Positions 22,600-34,867 of a stretch of DNA of 64,000 nucleotides are shown here, in pieces (the stretch's first letter is position 1; each line of letters opens with the position of its first letter). The DNA is taken from NCBI GenBank assembly GCA_030407005.1, contig JAUDYN010000005.1:3968001-4032000 (forward strand), written 5' to 3'. The DNA is from Desarmillaria ectypa. Its lineage: Eukaryota > Basidiomycota > Agaricomycetes > Agaricales > Physalacriaceae. The notes below the pieces were generated by a model, which was not told where the DNA came from, ran no database searches, and was given only the letters and a program-made list of their open reading frames with translations. Position numbers and translations under genes: made by a program.

Positions 22600-23760
22600 C
22601 AATTTCTAATGGGATGGACAGAGGACGCCGAAACCCTCCCACCCCAGCGGGACCGAACGTACGGATGGAAAGAGCGGGGCGGTATAGGGAGACCTTTTCG
22701 ATCTAGGCTCCCCGGCCCCGTGCTCCCTGGACCGAACCAGCTACTTGACCGTCATGTGAACGAATACTGCTCCGACTTCTCGCTTGCTTCCAGTCTGTGT
22801 TGTATAGGACAAAGGACGCCGAAACGAGCGGTCCAGCTCTAGCATTCAAACTTGCACATTTAATCCAAACTCTTGGCTTGTTACGCTCAATTGCCGTACC
22901 GTTCTTCCGTGCGAGTGGAAAGACAGAGCACCGCTGCATAAGCGAATCCCTACCAACCGAACGTGCGGATGCGGTGTGGGGAGACCTTTTCGATGTAGGC
23001 TCTCGGCCTGGACCAAACGATGTATCCTTGTGGTTCCATGTTCGCCGCTTTTTCTTTGGTTACGCGGTCATCCCTGCTTTATGGTATGCATAACCGTTTT
23101 ACTCGCCATTCGATGAAGTACAGAAAAACCTAAAGTTCACAAAATGTTGTGACTTTTTTTTTTCTTTCCCTTTGTATGCCTCAAAAATGGGATACAGAAA
23201 ATGCGGGGAAAAACTAGTTTTATTTGGTGCTCCTTTCGCATACCAAAAATAGCTCAAATGAAAAGCGGTTTCCTTTGTTCTGACAGCGGGAAACACCTTT
23301 GTCCTTCCGTTTTCCTGCTCTTTTCCTTACCCCAAAAGAGTACAGAACTATCTCACTTTCAACTTGCTTTTGTGAACTCATTTTTACCATTAGGATTTAC
23401 AAATGAACGACTCGTACGCTCAATTGCCGTACCAATTTTTTCCATACGAGTCCTCTTCTCTCTTAGACGCAATTGCGTCTAAATGGAGGGACAGGATATC
23501 TGGGCTGCATGCAAGGGACACGTAGGCTAGTACCCGTGAATCCACAACTGCATAAGCAAGTCCCGACAGCGGGACCGAACGTATGTCAGGCCAATTGGAA
23601 AGAGATGTACTACAGAGCGCTCATCGGAAAGACGGAGCAGGGAGACCTCCTCTTCAATGTGGACTCTGCGCTTTCAAACGCCCTTGAACCGAACGATGTA
23701 TCCCGTCTCCCATTCTTCTGGTTAGGACGTGGTTCCATGTCCGCCGCTTTTTATTTTTAG
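22600..23760 (+). repeat. degenerate local repeats
   Basis: Diverged copies of several phrases recur: GACCGAACGTACGG-like (22650, 22957, 23573), GGGAGACCTTTTCGAT (about 22687 and 22980), GCTCAATTGCCGTACC (22886 and 23418), and a GTTCCATGTTCGCCGC/GTTCCATGTCCGCCGC phrase followed by poly-T (23035 and 23735). The order is partly kept, as in a decayed tandem array with units of several hundred bp. No coding function is visible. Confidence 0.5.
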
Positions 23761-25243
23761 TTGCGTAGTTACTTATGACCTCCATTCCTTACTTCATGAT
23801 CACTCCGGTACGCATTCTTTTTTACCGATCATCCGATGAGGTACGCTGACATAGGCGTGTTGACTAGCATACGGACTTGTATCCACAAGGGCGAGTACTG
23901 CTCCTTCTCACTTATCTCATGCGGTACTACGTACCGATTGTATTCTTACATGTATCAGAGCCTTCACATGTCAGTGAAGACGAGTCACGAATTTTTCCCG
24001 GAACACCACGGGTCAGCGGCTCGATTACGAGCACCAGATTATGATGCAGCTTCGTCCGCAACTCCCGGTCATGAACTCTTTCATCACAAGCTTCCGTAAA
24101 ATGATACCCAAAGGCGTCACCATCGCGGTAACCTTTCGCAGCCGTCTCACCGAGCATCAAAACGTCCAGGGTCAACGGAGCTGAGGGACAATATCCCGAG
24201 CAATTTTGTTTTCTTCTCTTTTAGGTTCGACGTGAGCTGGGATATCGAGTCGACTGTCCGGATTTTAGCAGATTCGTCCGAAGTGATTGGTCCACCTTGC
24301 ATCAGATGTCGAGCCTTTGTTCGTGTTCCCATTTTTTTTTCCTATTTGCAAGCTGAGCTGAAAGTGTGACGTTTCGAGTTTCTCATAGCATTGACAGTCA
24401 GTCGCCGTTTGGGTTCTCGTACGGTTACTTACGTGTTTGCTTTGTTCTGCGAGAATTTCGTAGTGTATAAGGTTGTATATCTCATACTTGGCCCTCATGT
24501 CGCGTTTGTCACAGATATTACCACTGTCCTAACTTGATCTTTCTTTCCAACCTCCATGCATCGCAATCTCATTCGCGAAAATTACGTCTTTTGGCCGGAC
24601 TGGTATCATTTCCAATCTACATGCAAATTAGTCCCTTTCTGGCTTTAGTAATCAACGAATAACCAAGTCCATCGACCGAGCTTGCTGCTGAACATATCTC
24701 GAGTTTTTACAGCCCTCCTTTTGTTCTATTACTCCTGAATCCACAAGAGGGTCTATGCAAGCTTTAACTATCCTTATCTCTGCGCCATTCACTCACAATA
24801 TACATTATCCAAGGTTAAACAAGAAAGGCTAACCCTAAGTTGCCTCGGTCCTCAGGCTGGCGGCGTACATTCTCCGGCGAGCGTCACAGTTAACGACGGA
24901 ATATTCCTCCTTTTCATCATCATTTTAAGATGACTGGCTTAACCACACGCAGCTTCTCTCTCGCCCATCATACTCTGAATTTCGCAGTCCTTGACAATGT
25001 GTAATAGGCCTATGTACCAGGCAGACACTCTTTGCCGCTGATCACTAGATCCACCGGAAGACCATAACTAGCGCACTTTCATCAGAATCATCAGTACATT
25101 CACGGACATAAGCTTGCGCCATGTACGCTCTTTTCCTTCATATTTTTCGTGATGGAATACTATTATATCAGCCGGCACCACGATGAGACAGAAGTTTGAT
25201 GGTCGGAAAGCATTTAAAAGCCTAGGGAACAAACTGACGAGTC
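23761..25243. other. intergenic, no gene seen
   Basis: No domain-bearing frame or repeat was recognised. The last 150 bp resemble the upstream region of the GMC copy at 18992 (shared CATCAGAATCA..GTAC phrases and a GGAATACTaTT stretch), so the duplication includes promoter sequence. Confidence 0.4.
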
Positions 25244-25495
25244 ATGGACCTCTTACTCCTTTCCCTCCTCGTTTTGTACTCAACGAGCACACAGGGTGCA
25301 ATATATGAAAGGATCGAAGAGCTACCAACTCTCGATTTTGATTTCATCATCGTTAAAGGCTCGTAGTACTCTTTCTTCTCAAGATGATCTTTCGTTAACT
25401 CTCAGCTCCAGGCAGAACGGCGGGAATGTCCTTGCGAATCGTCTAACAGAGAATCCCAAGATTTCTGTAATAGTCCTCGAAGCGGGTGGATCATA
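25244..25495 (+). pseudogene. GMC oxidoreductase N-terminal fragment (copy 2)
   Basis: ATG 25244 begins a signal peptide (MDLLLLSLLVLYSTSTQGA) and YERIEELPTLDFDFIIV. The next codons read KG instead of GG, so the first donor site (GGAG|GT in the other copies) is destroyed, and the frame runs into TAG. The second exon, NGGNVLANRLTENPKISVIV to EAGG, is recognisable up to about 25495. Nothing of the family follows. It is a truncated, splice-dead relative of the copies at 18992 and 31301. Confidence 0.8.
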
Positions 25496-26024
25496 GATAC
25501 AACCCCCTTGAAACATACATAGGTTAGCAGTTGAGTCGGTGTTCAAGAGTTTTTCTCACAATGTTACTTAATTCCAGCTACCTGCCATTTGAACGCCGAA
25601 AAGCAGTTTTTGAGTATTTTGGCACTGACTATGAAATTTAGGGGTCGAATCGTGGCAGGTTCCCCCATCTCGACTGGCTATTCAAGAGGACTCTTGAGCT
25701 TCACTTGCAATGACTTCCTTCAACGGGCCATTTTTGATTTAGCTCCGTCATCTTTTTGAGCGGTGGTCTATCGTAAATCATGGGAAAACTGTGGCCTATT
25801 GGTCCTGTATATACCTTCAGCCAAGAAGAAAGACCCTCGCTGTTACCGTGCATGAGATTTGCTTTTCTTCTGATCCTTATAAGGCGAGTTTTGAGCTTCT
25901 GAGGTCCATTGGAAGAACACAGAACTATAGTCCTACAGCTTTCTACACAATGGTGTCGGTAGTCACTGAAAGTCTACCTCATTCACACGGGCATACAAGA
26001 AGGGATTTAGATACATTGGGAAGA
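25496..26024. other. intergenic, no gene seen
   Basis: Frames here have no recognisable motif. Confidence 0.4.
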
Positions 26025-27742
26025 CTATATCCACTGTGGGTCAGACAGAAGCGGCATTCTCTTCATCATTGAAAATCCATAAAACTTCACCGACAATTCT
26101 TCAAAATTATTTAAAGATCGAATGAGAGGCTCCTGTATCCCAAAGGTGTACGGAATGCAAAGCGTCAAAGATCTGAGATGTGCGACCCCATTCGATTTAG
26201 CGTCCTGGGTTCTCCGTGAGGCCACTAAATTGAGGAGGCTATTGTGAGAGACAAGTGGCGGCGATAAAGAATGATAAGACGGCTGAACACCATGCGCGTA
26301 GAAGTCATTACGAATATAAAGGTGCTTTAAATGCGGCACAAGACATGAAGTTGCGAATCCTTTATAATGCAACTTCCGATAAAAAAAAAAGAGGGATATT
26401 TTGGGTTGATGACGTGCAACGATAATGCGGTCAGGGTTAACGGACATGCTTTCAATATCGCCACAATATCTCCAGCAGGAAGAGCAGGGAGGAACAGGGT
26501 TCGAAGTTGGCACTGCGAATTCGAAAGGAAATCAACCGTGTCCAGAATGTAAGGACCGGACGGAAAACGGCTTTCAGTCTGCAGATGTTGCAATGCCGGA
26601 AGGTGCAGATGTTTTAAACATCCGAGATCTGTATGAATTGAGAGCCAACGGAGCTTAGCGTGCGACAGTGTTCGAAAGTGCGCCGCGTACGACCAGCGTT
26701 GGAACGAAATTTGTAGTGTAGCCTGGTTTAAATCAGGTGCATCACGGAAAAGGTCTATAAGCTCAACGGTATTTTGGATATCGCCACTGAAACGCTTCAG
26801 CTGTCGAAGCGGTAGCAAAATCTGGGATAACTTGATTCCTTGGAGTGAAACATCCTCCAATTGGTGTGCGTTGCGAAAAAGCTCGATAGGCAGCGCAATA
26901 ACCTCAAACCGGTGATCTAAGGGGGAGGACGGCGCTGGGTTCACGAGCGCATCTTGCACATCTATATTGAGCCGTTTCAGCTCCGGAAAGTCTGCAGCCC
27001 CGACAAAGGATGCTATCGTTTGGAAGCGGAGTGGTGTAATATTCAAGTCGACAATTCTCCAGCGATGTGTGTGGCGCACCAATGGCTTCAGTGGATGTGC
27101 CCAATTATCCATGGAAGAGAAGTCCATCGTAATATCCAACAAACGTTGCGAGGATCGATGGAGATATTTTCGGAGTGGGCGTAGCTTCGCTTTGGGGAAA
27201 TGGTCCGAGCGTTCGTCTTCCAGAATATCTATGCGAGTCCGGAGCGATGGAATGGTCACGATGATGGCCCGCCAGACACGAGACACGCGGCAAAATGTCC
27301 ATGGTGCAGAATTTTTAATATCAAGGGTATCACGAACGGACTTTCGAGACATGTCCCTTATGGCAATTTGGAGAATCTCGGCGATAATCTCCACGGGTAG
27401 GAGGGATATAGGAGCCGAGAAATATGGCACACGAGACATCGTGTTGGATAAGGAGATGATCTCTTTGGCAGAGGACGGCGGTAAAGGGACGAGGAGGGAT
27501 TTCTGAAACAAGATGTTGGCACGGTTTTGATCTTTTCGTCTGTGAAAACGAGATAGAAGTGATTCAAGAAAATGGATATTTTGCTCGACATAAATAGATT
27601 CTTCTTCGAGTGCGCTTGTACGGTCACGAATCAAGGCAATATCAGACTGGGAAAGCGGGTTGCTCGAGCTTGGTCCTAGCAGTGGGACTGATGATGGAAC
27701 CCCGTCTGAGTCTTCTCCGTCGAGTGTAATGGATTGACGCAA
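26025..27742 (-). pseudogene. F-box-like protein gene with a T-run frameshift
   Basis: A long minus-strand frame has an N-terminal coiled coil (ALEEESIYVEQNIHFLESLL), an F-box core (ISLLPVEIIAEILQIAIRD), then about 300 residues of leucine-spaced segments (LKRLNIDV, LEDVSLQGIKL, LRTLFLPALP) like the LRR-type C-terminus of the expanded Agaricomycete F-box family. Such proteins act as substrate receptors of SCF ubiquitin ligases. The frame breaks in a run of ten T (26381-26390 on plus as A). One extra base would join it to a second frame that continues the same protein style (HLKHLYIRNDF, LRSLTLCIPY) to the stop near 26025. The break may be a real indel or a sequencing slip. No ATG opens the frame at 27742, so a short upstream exon is probably missing from the model. 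Confidence 0.7.
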
Positions 27743-28543
27743 TTGAGAAATTCTACATAACCTTCATCAGTAAAGCAAATTTCAAGAAGAACAAGGGGGT
27801 TCCAGGGTGGATTGAATTTCCTACTTAAGTTGCAATTACAGTCATTTTCAAGGTAGAAGTGGATGTCGGCTCCAGGCAATAGCGTGGGAACAATACTTTT
27901 TTCTGCACAAGAGGCAGCACTGGCCGAATAATATTTCACTGGAAGAATGGAAAATCTGGCAATGCAGCACGATAATGACAATCGCTTCCAAAGTTCAGGT
28001 GACTAATTTTTGCGAAATTTTTATTGCGCCAACCATGCGTATAACAGGAAGGACCCTTTCACATTCTAAGGTTCTGTTTCACACCGCAAATGGAAGAATT
28101 TCAGGTGTACTGGAAAATCACGAAACTTGATAGGAAGCTCGTCCTGAAACTGGCCTTGTCCGCTATTTTTCCAATTTCGTGACTAGTCAAGTTTATTTTG
28201 GTTACGTGATCATTTCGGTATGGCTGAAATTTCTCCGTTTGCAGTGCGTTTACTACCGCGAGCACTGCCCAAGTTGTCACCAAAAACTTCAAAAACTCTT
28301 AGTACATGTGCCATCGTAACTGAAGACTTTGAGATCGCGATAAGCCAAAGATATATTATATAACACCGGCTGGAACAATGAAAGCGGATGCTTACCTAGC
28401 AGCCGATACATAACTATCGCAAGACGAACGATATAACGGTAGGTACAACGTCGAATTAATGTCTTTCGCATCAGATGGAGTGACCACGTCCTATCCTCCA
28501 AAGAAAACGGGCCACCTGCTTTATCTTCGTTCCACGCCGCAGC
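27743..28543. other. intergenic, may hold a first exon of the F-box gene
   Basis: A 101-codon minus-strand frame (27981-27676) overlaps the F-box start in another frame and might contain its first exon. Otherwise nothing was recognised. Confidence 0.35.
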
Positions 28544-29950
28544 CTACCTCTGCCGCATTACCCCTGCATTCACCTTCGACATCCACCCATCAGGGTCATT
28601 TTGTATCGACGCCAGAACCTCGTCCCTACAAAGCTGATAATGCAGATACGCAGCATACTCCTCTCTTTCACGCGCAATTTCTGTTGCCATCGGTTGAATG
28701 GGACACTCAGCAGGAGAGGCGCACCGTTCATAATAGAAGTCCATTCTTCGCACATCTGATAGACGAGATGATGCAGGCGGTGCGGACCGACAGCATAACA
28801 CCGCAACGCAGTATCAGGCAATGACATCAGCATCTCAAGACCGTGTACACACGCAGTTGCGAACCGCATCGGAACATTTCGCATGAGAATACTTGTGACT
28901 CCTCTGTGTTGTTTAGCGAGTCTCCATTCCAATTCAGCTTGCTATTTAAGCTCGAGCAGATTGTCCAGAGGCATCTCTGGAAGACTGAATGGATCTTTTA
29001 GGAACGGGATAAGACTGCCTTCATAGCGAATCACGGGAGGGAGATCGGGACCCCACCGGCAAGTAGCTTGGATGAAAGATGTCATATTAGGCCCTAAGTG
29101 TCGGTGATCAGTACTATGCCAACTCAGATGTAACACGAAGGTTTACAAGGACCGCGGTCACCCTCTATAGGTTCATTGAACCAATACTGTTTGTCAACAA
29201 CAGGACTAATACGGTACTTCTGTACGGCAGGATGGTTATTATGCTCCTCCACCTTATACAGCGGTCTGTTCTGCAACTCTGGGCTAACATCTTCTTTGAA
29301 GAACAAACTACCACTTGCGAGAAACCTCGCTGCTGGAGGCATGCATAAAGAAAGACCAATTCTTTCAAAACGGCGCCGATTTCCGCGTCGAAGGTATTCA
29401 GCCAGCGGTCCTCTAACGGAGCGCCCTGTATGTACTGCATGTTGATAAAATCCGTCCTGCAGCGGCTCGAGCGTCGGGGGTCTTGCTTCAAGCGAGAACG
29501 CGTGACGTGGGCTTGTCAAACACTTCTTGGACGTATTCCATAGTGGCTACTTCGCTGGCTGTGGACATGTGCTCGTTATCTACGAGTGAACAAGGAAGCC
29601 GTGCGATAGCTTCAGCTCCGTTGTCAAATCTGAGAAGAAAGAGTTTGTTATACGCTCCTATACAACGTTTAGAAACATGGTCAGGGGTATGATGTGGGAC
29701 GACCTTGGGCAAGATTTTCGATCCGAACGCAGCATTGTGCATCAACAGCTGAAGATGCAATGTTCTGGAGAGCGTCGATGTCCAAATGTACATGCGGCCG
29801 GCTTCGTTCTAGATGCTTAAAATTCACAAAAATGGCCGTGGCTGCTTGAAGAGCAAGAGGTTTCATCCGAACGAGAAGGAGCAGAGCTTGGAGGAATCTT
29901 GAGCCTGAGCTTGAGGGTAGTCCTGAGGAACGATGTTTATTCGTGTACAT
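28544..29950 (-). pseudogene. APH-like phosphotransferase pseudogene, copy B
   Basis: Minus strand, best preserved of three copies. The N-terminal part reads HLDIDALQNIASSAV, then in another frame YNKLFLLRFDNGAEAIARLP (kinase-like N-lobe with a conserved nucleotide-binding pattern), EVATMEYVQEVFDKPTSRVL and NMQYIQGAPLEDRWLN. A one-base loss near 29312 separates these from ASGSLFFKEDV, the region before the RGPC/RGPW motif. The C-terminal portion gives PVIRYEGSLIPFLKDPF and EREEYAAYLHYQL..DGWM before a stop near 28544. The family (APH fold; fungal relatives include Aim9-like proteins) phosphorylates small molecules, but the natural substrate is usually unknown. Several frame breaks make this a pseudogene. 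Confidence 0.75.
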
Positions 29951-30342
29951 GGATACTAGAACTGCAGAGAACGCACCCGTAATCTAGGCTGTACACGTGC
30001 CCCTTCTCGTCCGTTGTAGTGCCACCCCCCATCGTCGGGCGTATTTTTGTTGCAGTGATGCCTTCATGTATAGTGTCTGCCATGCAGTGAAGAGCTTCCT
30101 TCGACGACGCGTCGGCTTTGGTTACGAGTCCAGAATTTACGGAGGATCCGTTCCTTATGCACGCAAGTTTCTTGGGACTTCATGGGAGTGTGTTGGCAGG
30201 ATACGGGTGACGGACTTATCGGTACGGGCATGATCACGCCTTATGCGTTACACTGCACGTGTCCATGGACCCTTCTACGTAGTACGTACATTCGTTATCC
30301 CTCAGTCTTGACCGAGGAGTACGTCTTTTCCTTTTGTCGTAA

Positions 30343-30800
30343 AAACGGGGGATCAGTTCGTTCCCAGTTAGTACATGCGCGGTGTCAGGCCAATAGTATT
30401 GGGCTTGGCCGAGCTCTGCAAACGCATGCAGATGTACACTACTGTACCTACTTGTATACTAAATGCTATTTTTACTAGAATCTTCTACAGCTTTCCTAAT
30501 ACTTCTCCCTTGTTGTAACGAGAGCGAGGAGAACGTAGAAAGGATGGTAAAATACTACCTCTCGAGCAAGAGGTGTCCTACTTGAATACATTTTGTACTA
30601 CTTCTAGAACTTACTACGAAATACTATGTATGTCCACTTTTACAGTCCAAAGTTGATCCAGCTGAGTAAGCCAATCCTTCGAGTACATTCTAGTACTTGC
30701 TCGGGATTGCTATCCCAACATCCCTTAATCAGCAAGTTCGGCATGATGCCAGATTGCTATCATCTCGGCTCAACTATCAAATTCCAACACCTTTTATATA
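30343..30800 (+). repeat. dispersed repeat, copy 2, split by a solo LTR
   Basis: Matches 21640-21890 on both sides of an inserted 210-bp element: left part 30343-30510, right part 30721-30800. Confidence 0.8.
30511..30720 (+). mobile_element. solo LTR (210 bp) with TCCCT target duplication
   Basis: The insert begins TGTTGTAACGAGAG and ends GCTATCCCAACA (terminal inverted TGTTG/CAACA) and is flanked by a perfect 5-bp repeat TCCCT (30506-30510 and 30721-30725). The uninterrupted homologue at 21640-21890 shows the empty site. Length, TG..CA ends and 5-bp duplication fit a solo LTR left by recombination; strand is arbitrary. The internal part of its parent element is not in this window. Confidence 0.85.
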
Positions 30801-31300
30801 TCATATTTCTCACTTGCTCATCTATGTACCCTGGTTAAGACTGACTCGTGTATTCATGTAGGTACAAGGCTATCAAGAGTACGTTACGATTTGCTGAATA
30901 GCAACAACATAGCGATCGTTCGGAACAAATCGCAAGTACGCGTGACCCCGTCTCGAATCCCCCGGATGTTCTGTTTTCCAAGACCAAAGTAAACTCCCGT
31001 TTCGGGCATTCCAAGAGATTCCCGTGTGGTCTGTACCATCAACAAATGTGCCTCGCCTAAATGTTCAATTCAAGGGCATTTCACACATACTTCCTATATC
31101 GCCTGACCATTCCCTATAAAGCGTTTGGCAGTAGACCCACGGTTTCACCGTTCTTCTGAGGTTCCCGGGTCCCAATTATGGCTGTCCGAGTCCGGGCTCA
31201 GTTATGCGGCCACTTAAAAACCAGCTATCCAAAGGACAGACGTCCAAAGAAGCTGCTGGTTTAAATACATCCGTAACACAAATCAGGGAACTCATACCCC

Positions 31301-33545
31301 ATGGTCCTCCTCTTCGTTTTCCTTGCCATATTCTCATGCTCAAGCACGCTTGGTGCGATATATGAAAGGTTCGATGACGTTCCGACCCAGGACTTTAATT
31401 ACATTATCGTCGGAGGTCAGTCAGTATTGCGAACCACACTAGGCTACTTGTCCGCTAACATCGAGGTCAAGGTGGAACCGCAGGGAACGTACTCACGAAT
31501 CGGTTGACAGAGGATTCCAATGTCTCCGTCCTTGTTCTCGAAGCCGGCCTATCGTTCGTCTCCCGCATACTTTCTCTACGCTGTTATTAACTAACCTTCA
31601 TCCAGGACATCCGATGTCCTCCTCTCTGAGGTCCCTTTCTTTGGCCCTCGCTTGGTTCCGGGAACGCCCTGGGACTGGAACTTCACCACGACCGAGCAAC
31701 CGGGATTTAAAGGACGCTCTGTTCTGCTGCCTCGAGGCTTTGGATTAGGGGGAAGTAGTGCTGTTAGTATGTCATCTCCTTTTCCTTGATGTAAAATACA
31801 ATGGCCGACGTGTTATTAAGATAGCATGGTTTACATGCGTGGTTCCTCTCAAGATTACGACCGTTATGCCTGGGTTAGTGATGACGATGCATGGGGATGG
31901 GATGATTTACAGCCGTACTTTCGAAAGGTAAATCGTTGGCTTTCTTCTTGCTACTCACCAAGCCCACTCCACTACGACAGAATGAACGCTTCGTGGCTCC
32001 AGCCGATAACCACGACATAACGGGTCAATTTGACCCTGCAGTCCACAGCTTCAATGGCATCAACTCTGTGTCTCTGCCCGGATCCTCATGAGGTACTGAC
32101 AACCGCGTCATTCAGACAACGGCCGAATTACCTGATGAGTTCCCTTTCAATGTGGATTATAACTCTGGGTATCACCTGGGCATTGGTGAGGATTACTGTC
32201 GAGCTTGAGGCTGAGGCTAATAATGGACAGGATGGACACTGAGCACTATCGGAAATGGGACTCGAAGCAGCTCGCGGACATCCTATCTTGCTCCTGAGTA
32301 TCTTGAAAGGCCAAATCTGCATGTTCTGGTTCACGCACATGTCACTCGGATCCTCCGGTCTGCTACAGAGAGCCTGGATAATTCGCCTGTGTTTAATGCT
32401 GTCGAGTTCACTCAGAACGTTGGAGGTAAAACAATTTCCTGCCGTAATCTGTTGTCTGATGCATCTTCATCGCCTAGTATCCAACCATGCCCTCGCGCCT
32501 CCGAGTCTCCAGGAGATTATTCTCTCCGCAGGCTCCATCGGAACCCCACATATTCTCCTGCATTCAGATATCGGCAACAGCACCGAACTCGCAGCGCTCG
32601 GAATCCCATCAACTCTCCACCTCCCCGATGTCGGCAAGAACATGATGGACCACTCAGGAGTGTCCATGCTCTTCTCCGTTAACAGCACCAATACGATTGA
32701 GAACATGTATTCCAGGAACACCACCTTCCAAAGGGAGGCCCTGGCTGAGTGGCAGGCTTCCAAGACAGGTTACTTGACAGCCGGCATAGCGAATCAACTG
32801 GGATTTTTTCGCATCCCTGAAGATGCGCGTGTGCTGGAAGGGGAACCATGTGCGGGGAATGAGACGGCACATTACGAGTTGATCTTTATGGTGTGTAGTG
32901 CATCAACATGGGTTCGGGAAATTTTAACGTTTCTACCGCAGAATGGCTATAGCTGGGAACCTATTCCTGAAACAGGAAACTTTTTTAGGATTTTGACCGC
33001 CGCTCTGTGCCCTCTATCCCGTATGTCCACTATTTAACCATGGCTTGTGGTTATTGATGATTCTCACCCATATAGGCGGAACCGTCACCATCAACAGCAC
33101 GAACCCCTTGGACCCACCATTGATCAACCCAAATTATCTCTCACATCCACAAGACCTGGCCATCTTGCAGTACGCCGTAGCCAGTGCGCAAAAATTCGTC
33201 ACTCCCCCAGTATGGGATGGCTATATTCTCGACACATTGAGCAGTACTACAGAGGACAGCATTAGGAGTAGTTCTCTTAGCATGTACCATCCGGTAGGTA
33301 CAGCAAGCATGTCTCCCGCCAGTGCAGATTGGGGAGTCGTGGACCCGGATCTGAAGTTGAAAGGAGCCAGAGGCGTAAGGATTGTCGATGCTTCGATTAT
33401 GGTGTGTTTGTTTTCTTAGTAGCCCCCGTTGCGAGCTTAACTCATCGCTCTTTGATAGCCGTTCGTACCTGCAGGACATATTCAGGCGGCTGTGTATGTC
33501 ATTGCCGAGAGGGCGGCAGATTTGATTAAATCGGACAGTGTGTAA
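31301..33545 (+). pseudogene. full-length secreted GMC oxidoreductase with one in-frame TGA (copy 3)
   Basis: Ten exons: 31301-31415, 31472-31553, 31606-31766, 31821-31927, 31981-32185, 32231-32425, 32478-32890, 32942-33020, 33076-33401, 33459-33545. They total 1770 nt in perfect frame, 589 residues if the TGA at 32089-32091 (exon 5) is read through. Features: signal peptide MVLLFVFLAIFSCSSTLGA; ADP-binding VGGGTAGNVLTNRL; LVLEAG; PRGFGLGGSSAVNSMVYMRG (first GMC signature); IILSAGSIGTP (second signature); MYHPVGTASM with the catalytic His; PFVPAGHIQAAVYVIAERAA with the second active-site residue. This is aryl-alcohol-oxidase/pyranose-dehydrogenase-type architecture: FAD-dependent alcohol oxidation outside the cell, often giving H2O2 for lignin attack. 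The TGA could be a decayed CGA. Since all else is intact, decay is recent or the base is an error. Confidence 0.85.
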
Positions 33546-34070
33546 CGTTAGTCGAAAGTTCTGACGGAATATAAGACCTAGAGGCTTCGAATATCAGTAT
33601 AGGACAACATCATGGGTGTATTCAAGCATGACAGAATAAAAGCTACATGGTGTTCCGTTCACATGTAAAGCATGAAGCATCCGCTTCAAGTTCTATCTCA
33701 TGTGAAGGAACGTTCGACAGCTAGTAACCGATTCCTTAGGAATATCACAAACATTTCCACTTGCACCTTTACCAGGTTACATTCATGTCGGACCTTGTTC
33801 GCTTCATCCTGGGAGGTTTCTCGTCTCGAATATTTGTAGTCTGTGACCTGACGGCTGAACAGGAGACCTATCAGGTGAATCTAGTCATTCGCGTGCTTCG
33901 CATAGCAGTCAATACTGTACCAGATTCCTGCTTCCCTACATCCCGCCAGAACTTTACAAGATCTCTTTCTCCGTCGTGTAGACTGTATTTTACCACGATT
34001 CACTGCAAAGCGTCAAATGATTCATAAGGCCACTGCCGTGTATTATTCTTGGCGGGCCGTTCAGTAACTA
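33546..34070. other. intergenic, no gene seen
   Basis: Lies between tandem GMC copies 3 and 4. One 88-codon frame lacks support. Confidence 0.4.
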
Positions 34071-34740
34071 TGCACCTCAGGCATTCCTGCTTTTTACTCC
34101 TTGCGTTATGCTCCCGCGTGCTCGGGGCGATATACGAAAGGCTCGAGGAGCTTCTGACTATCGATTTTTATTTCATTATTGTCGGAGGTACATGCCATTG
34201 TTTGATTTTTTATGCCGTACGCTCATACATGTCAAAGTGGAACGGCAGAAAACGTCATTGCGAACCGTCTCATGGAGGTCCTGGATGTATCTGTTCTTGT
34301 TCTCGAAGCGGGTGGATTGTGAGCTTACCCTCCTTTAGTCTGTTCAATATTTCACTTTTGCTGGTAGTACAGCCGATGTTCTCCTTTCTCAAGTACCTTT
34401 TTTCCCCCTCGTGTAGTGCCGGGAACGGTTTGGGACTGAAACTTCGCCACGACTGAGCAGCTAGGGTTGAACGGACGCTCTGTACTGTTTCCTCGAGGAT
34501 TTGGACTGGAGGAAGCAGTGCTGTCAGTATGTTCCGAACCTTTGGATGCTAAAGTTTCTTAGTTGAATGCAAACCCAGACACTATGTTTTATACCCGTGG
34601 TTCATCTCAAGATTACGACCGTTATTCCCAAATCAGTGGTGACTCGCCAATTGATCTATGAGGAAATTTGTCACAGCTCAACGAATTACCGCCGCCACAA
34701 AGTGGACATAATTGGGAGGGTACCTGGTGAATCAGTTAGT
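34071..34740 (+). pseudogene. GMC oxidoreductase N-terminal fragment (copy 4)
   Basis: ATG 34071 starts MHLRHSCFLLLALCSRVLGA and YERLEELLTIDFYFIIVGG. The second exon reads GTAENVIANRLMEV and LVLEAGG. The third exon shows VLLSQVPFF but then a stop (TAG), a frame loss and a further in-frame stop before RSVLFPRGFGL. A trace of the fourth exon (YTRGSSQDYDRY) is still seen near 34590. Homology ends near 34650-34740, shortly before the broken Pro/Ser-gene tail at 34868. It is a decayed tandem copy of 31301-33545. Confidence 0.8.
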
Positions 34741-34867
34741 CAGGTTTGACAAAAATAAAATTGATTTGAAGAAAAGATTAGATGCTATGTGACTGCAAGC
34801 GAACTTTCGAGTTGATTAGAAGGAAGTCAACATCAACGGAGAACTTCCTCGACATGAAGTCTACCTC

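Larger units (their letters stand above)
29951..31300. other. intergenic with dispersed repeat copy 2 and a solo LTR
   Basis: No gene seen. It holds the repeat at 30343-30800 and the LTR at 30511-30720 (separate entries), followed by the upstream region of the GMC gene. Confidence 0.5.

Noticed and set aside
29997..30478. Plus-strand frames of 78 and 98 codons
   Set aside because: Cys/Tyr-rich chance-like composition, partly inside a non-coding dispersed repeat.
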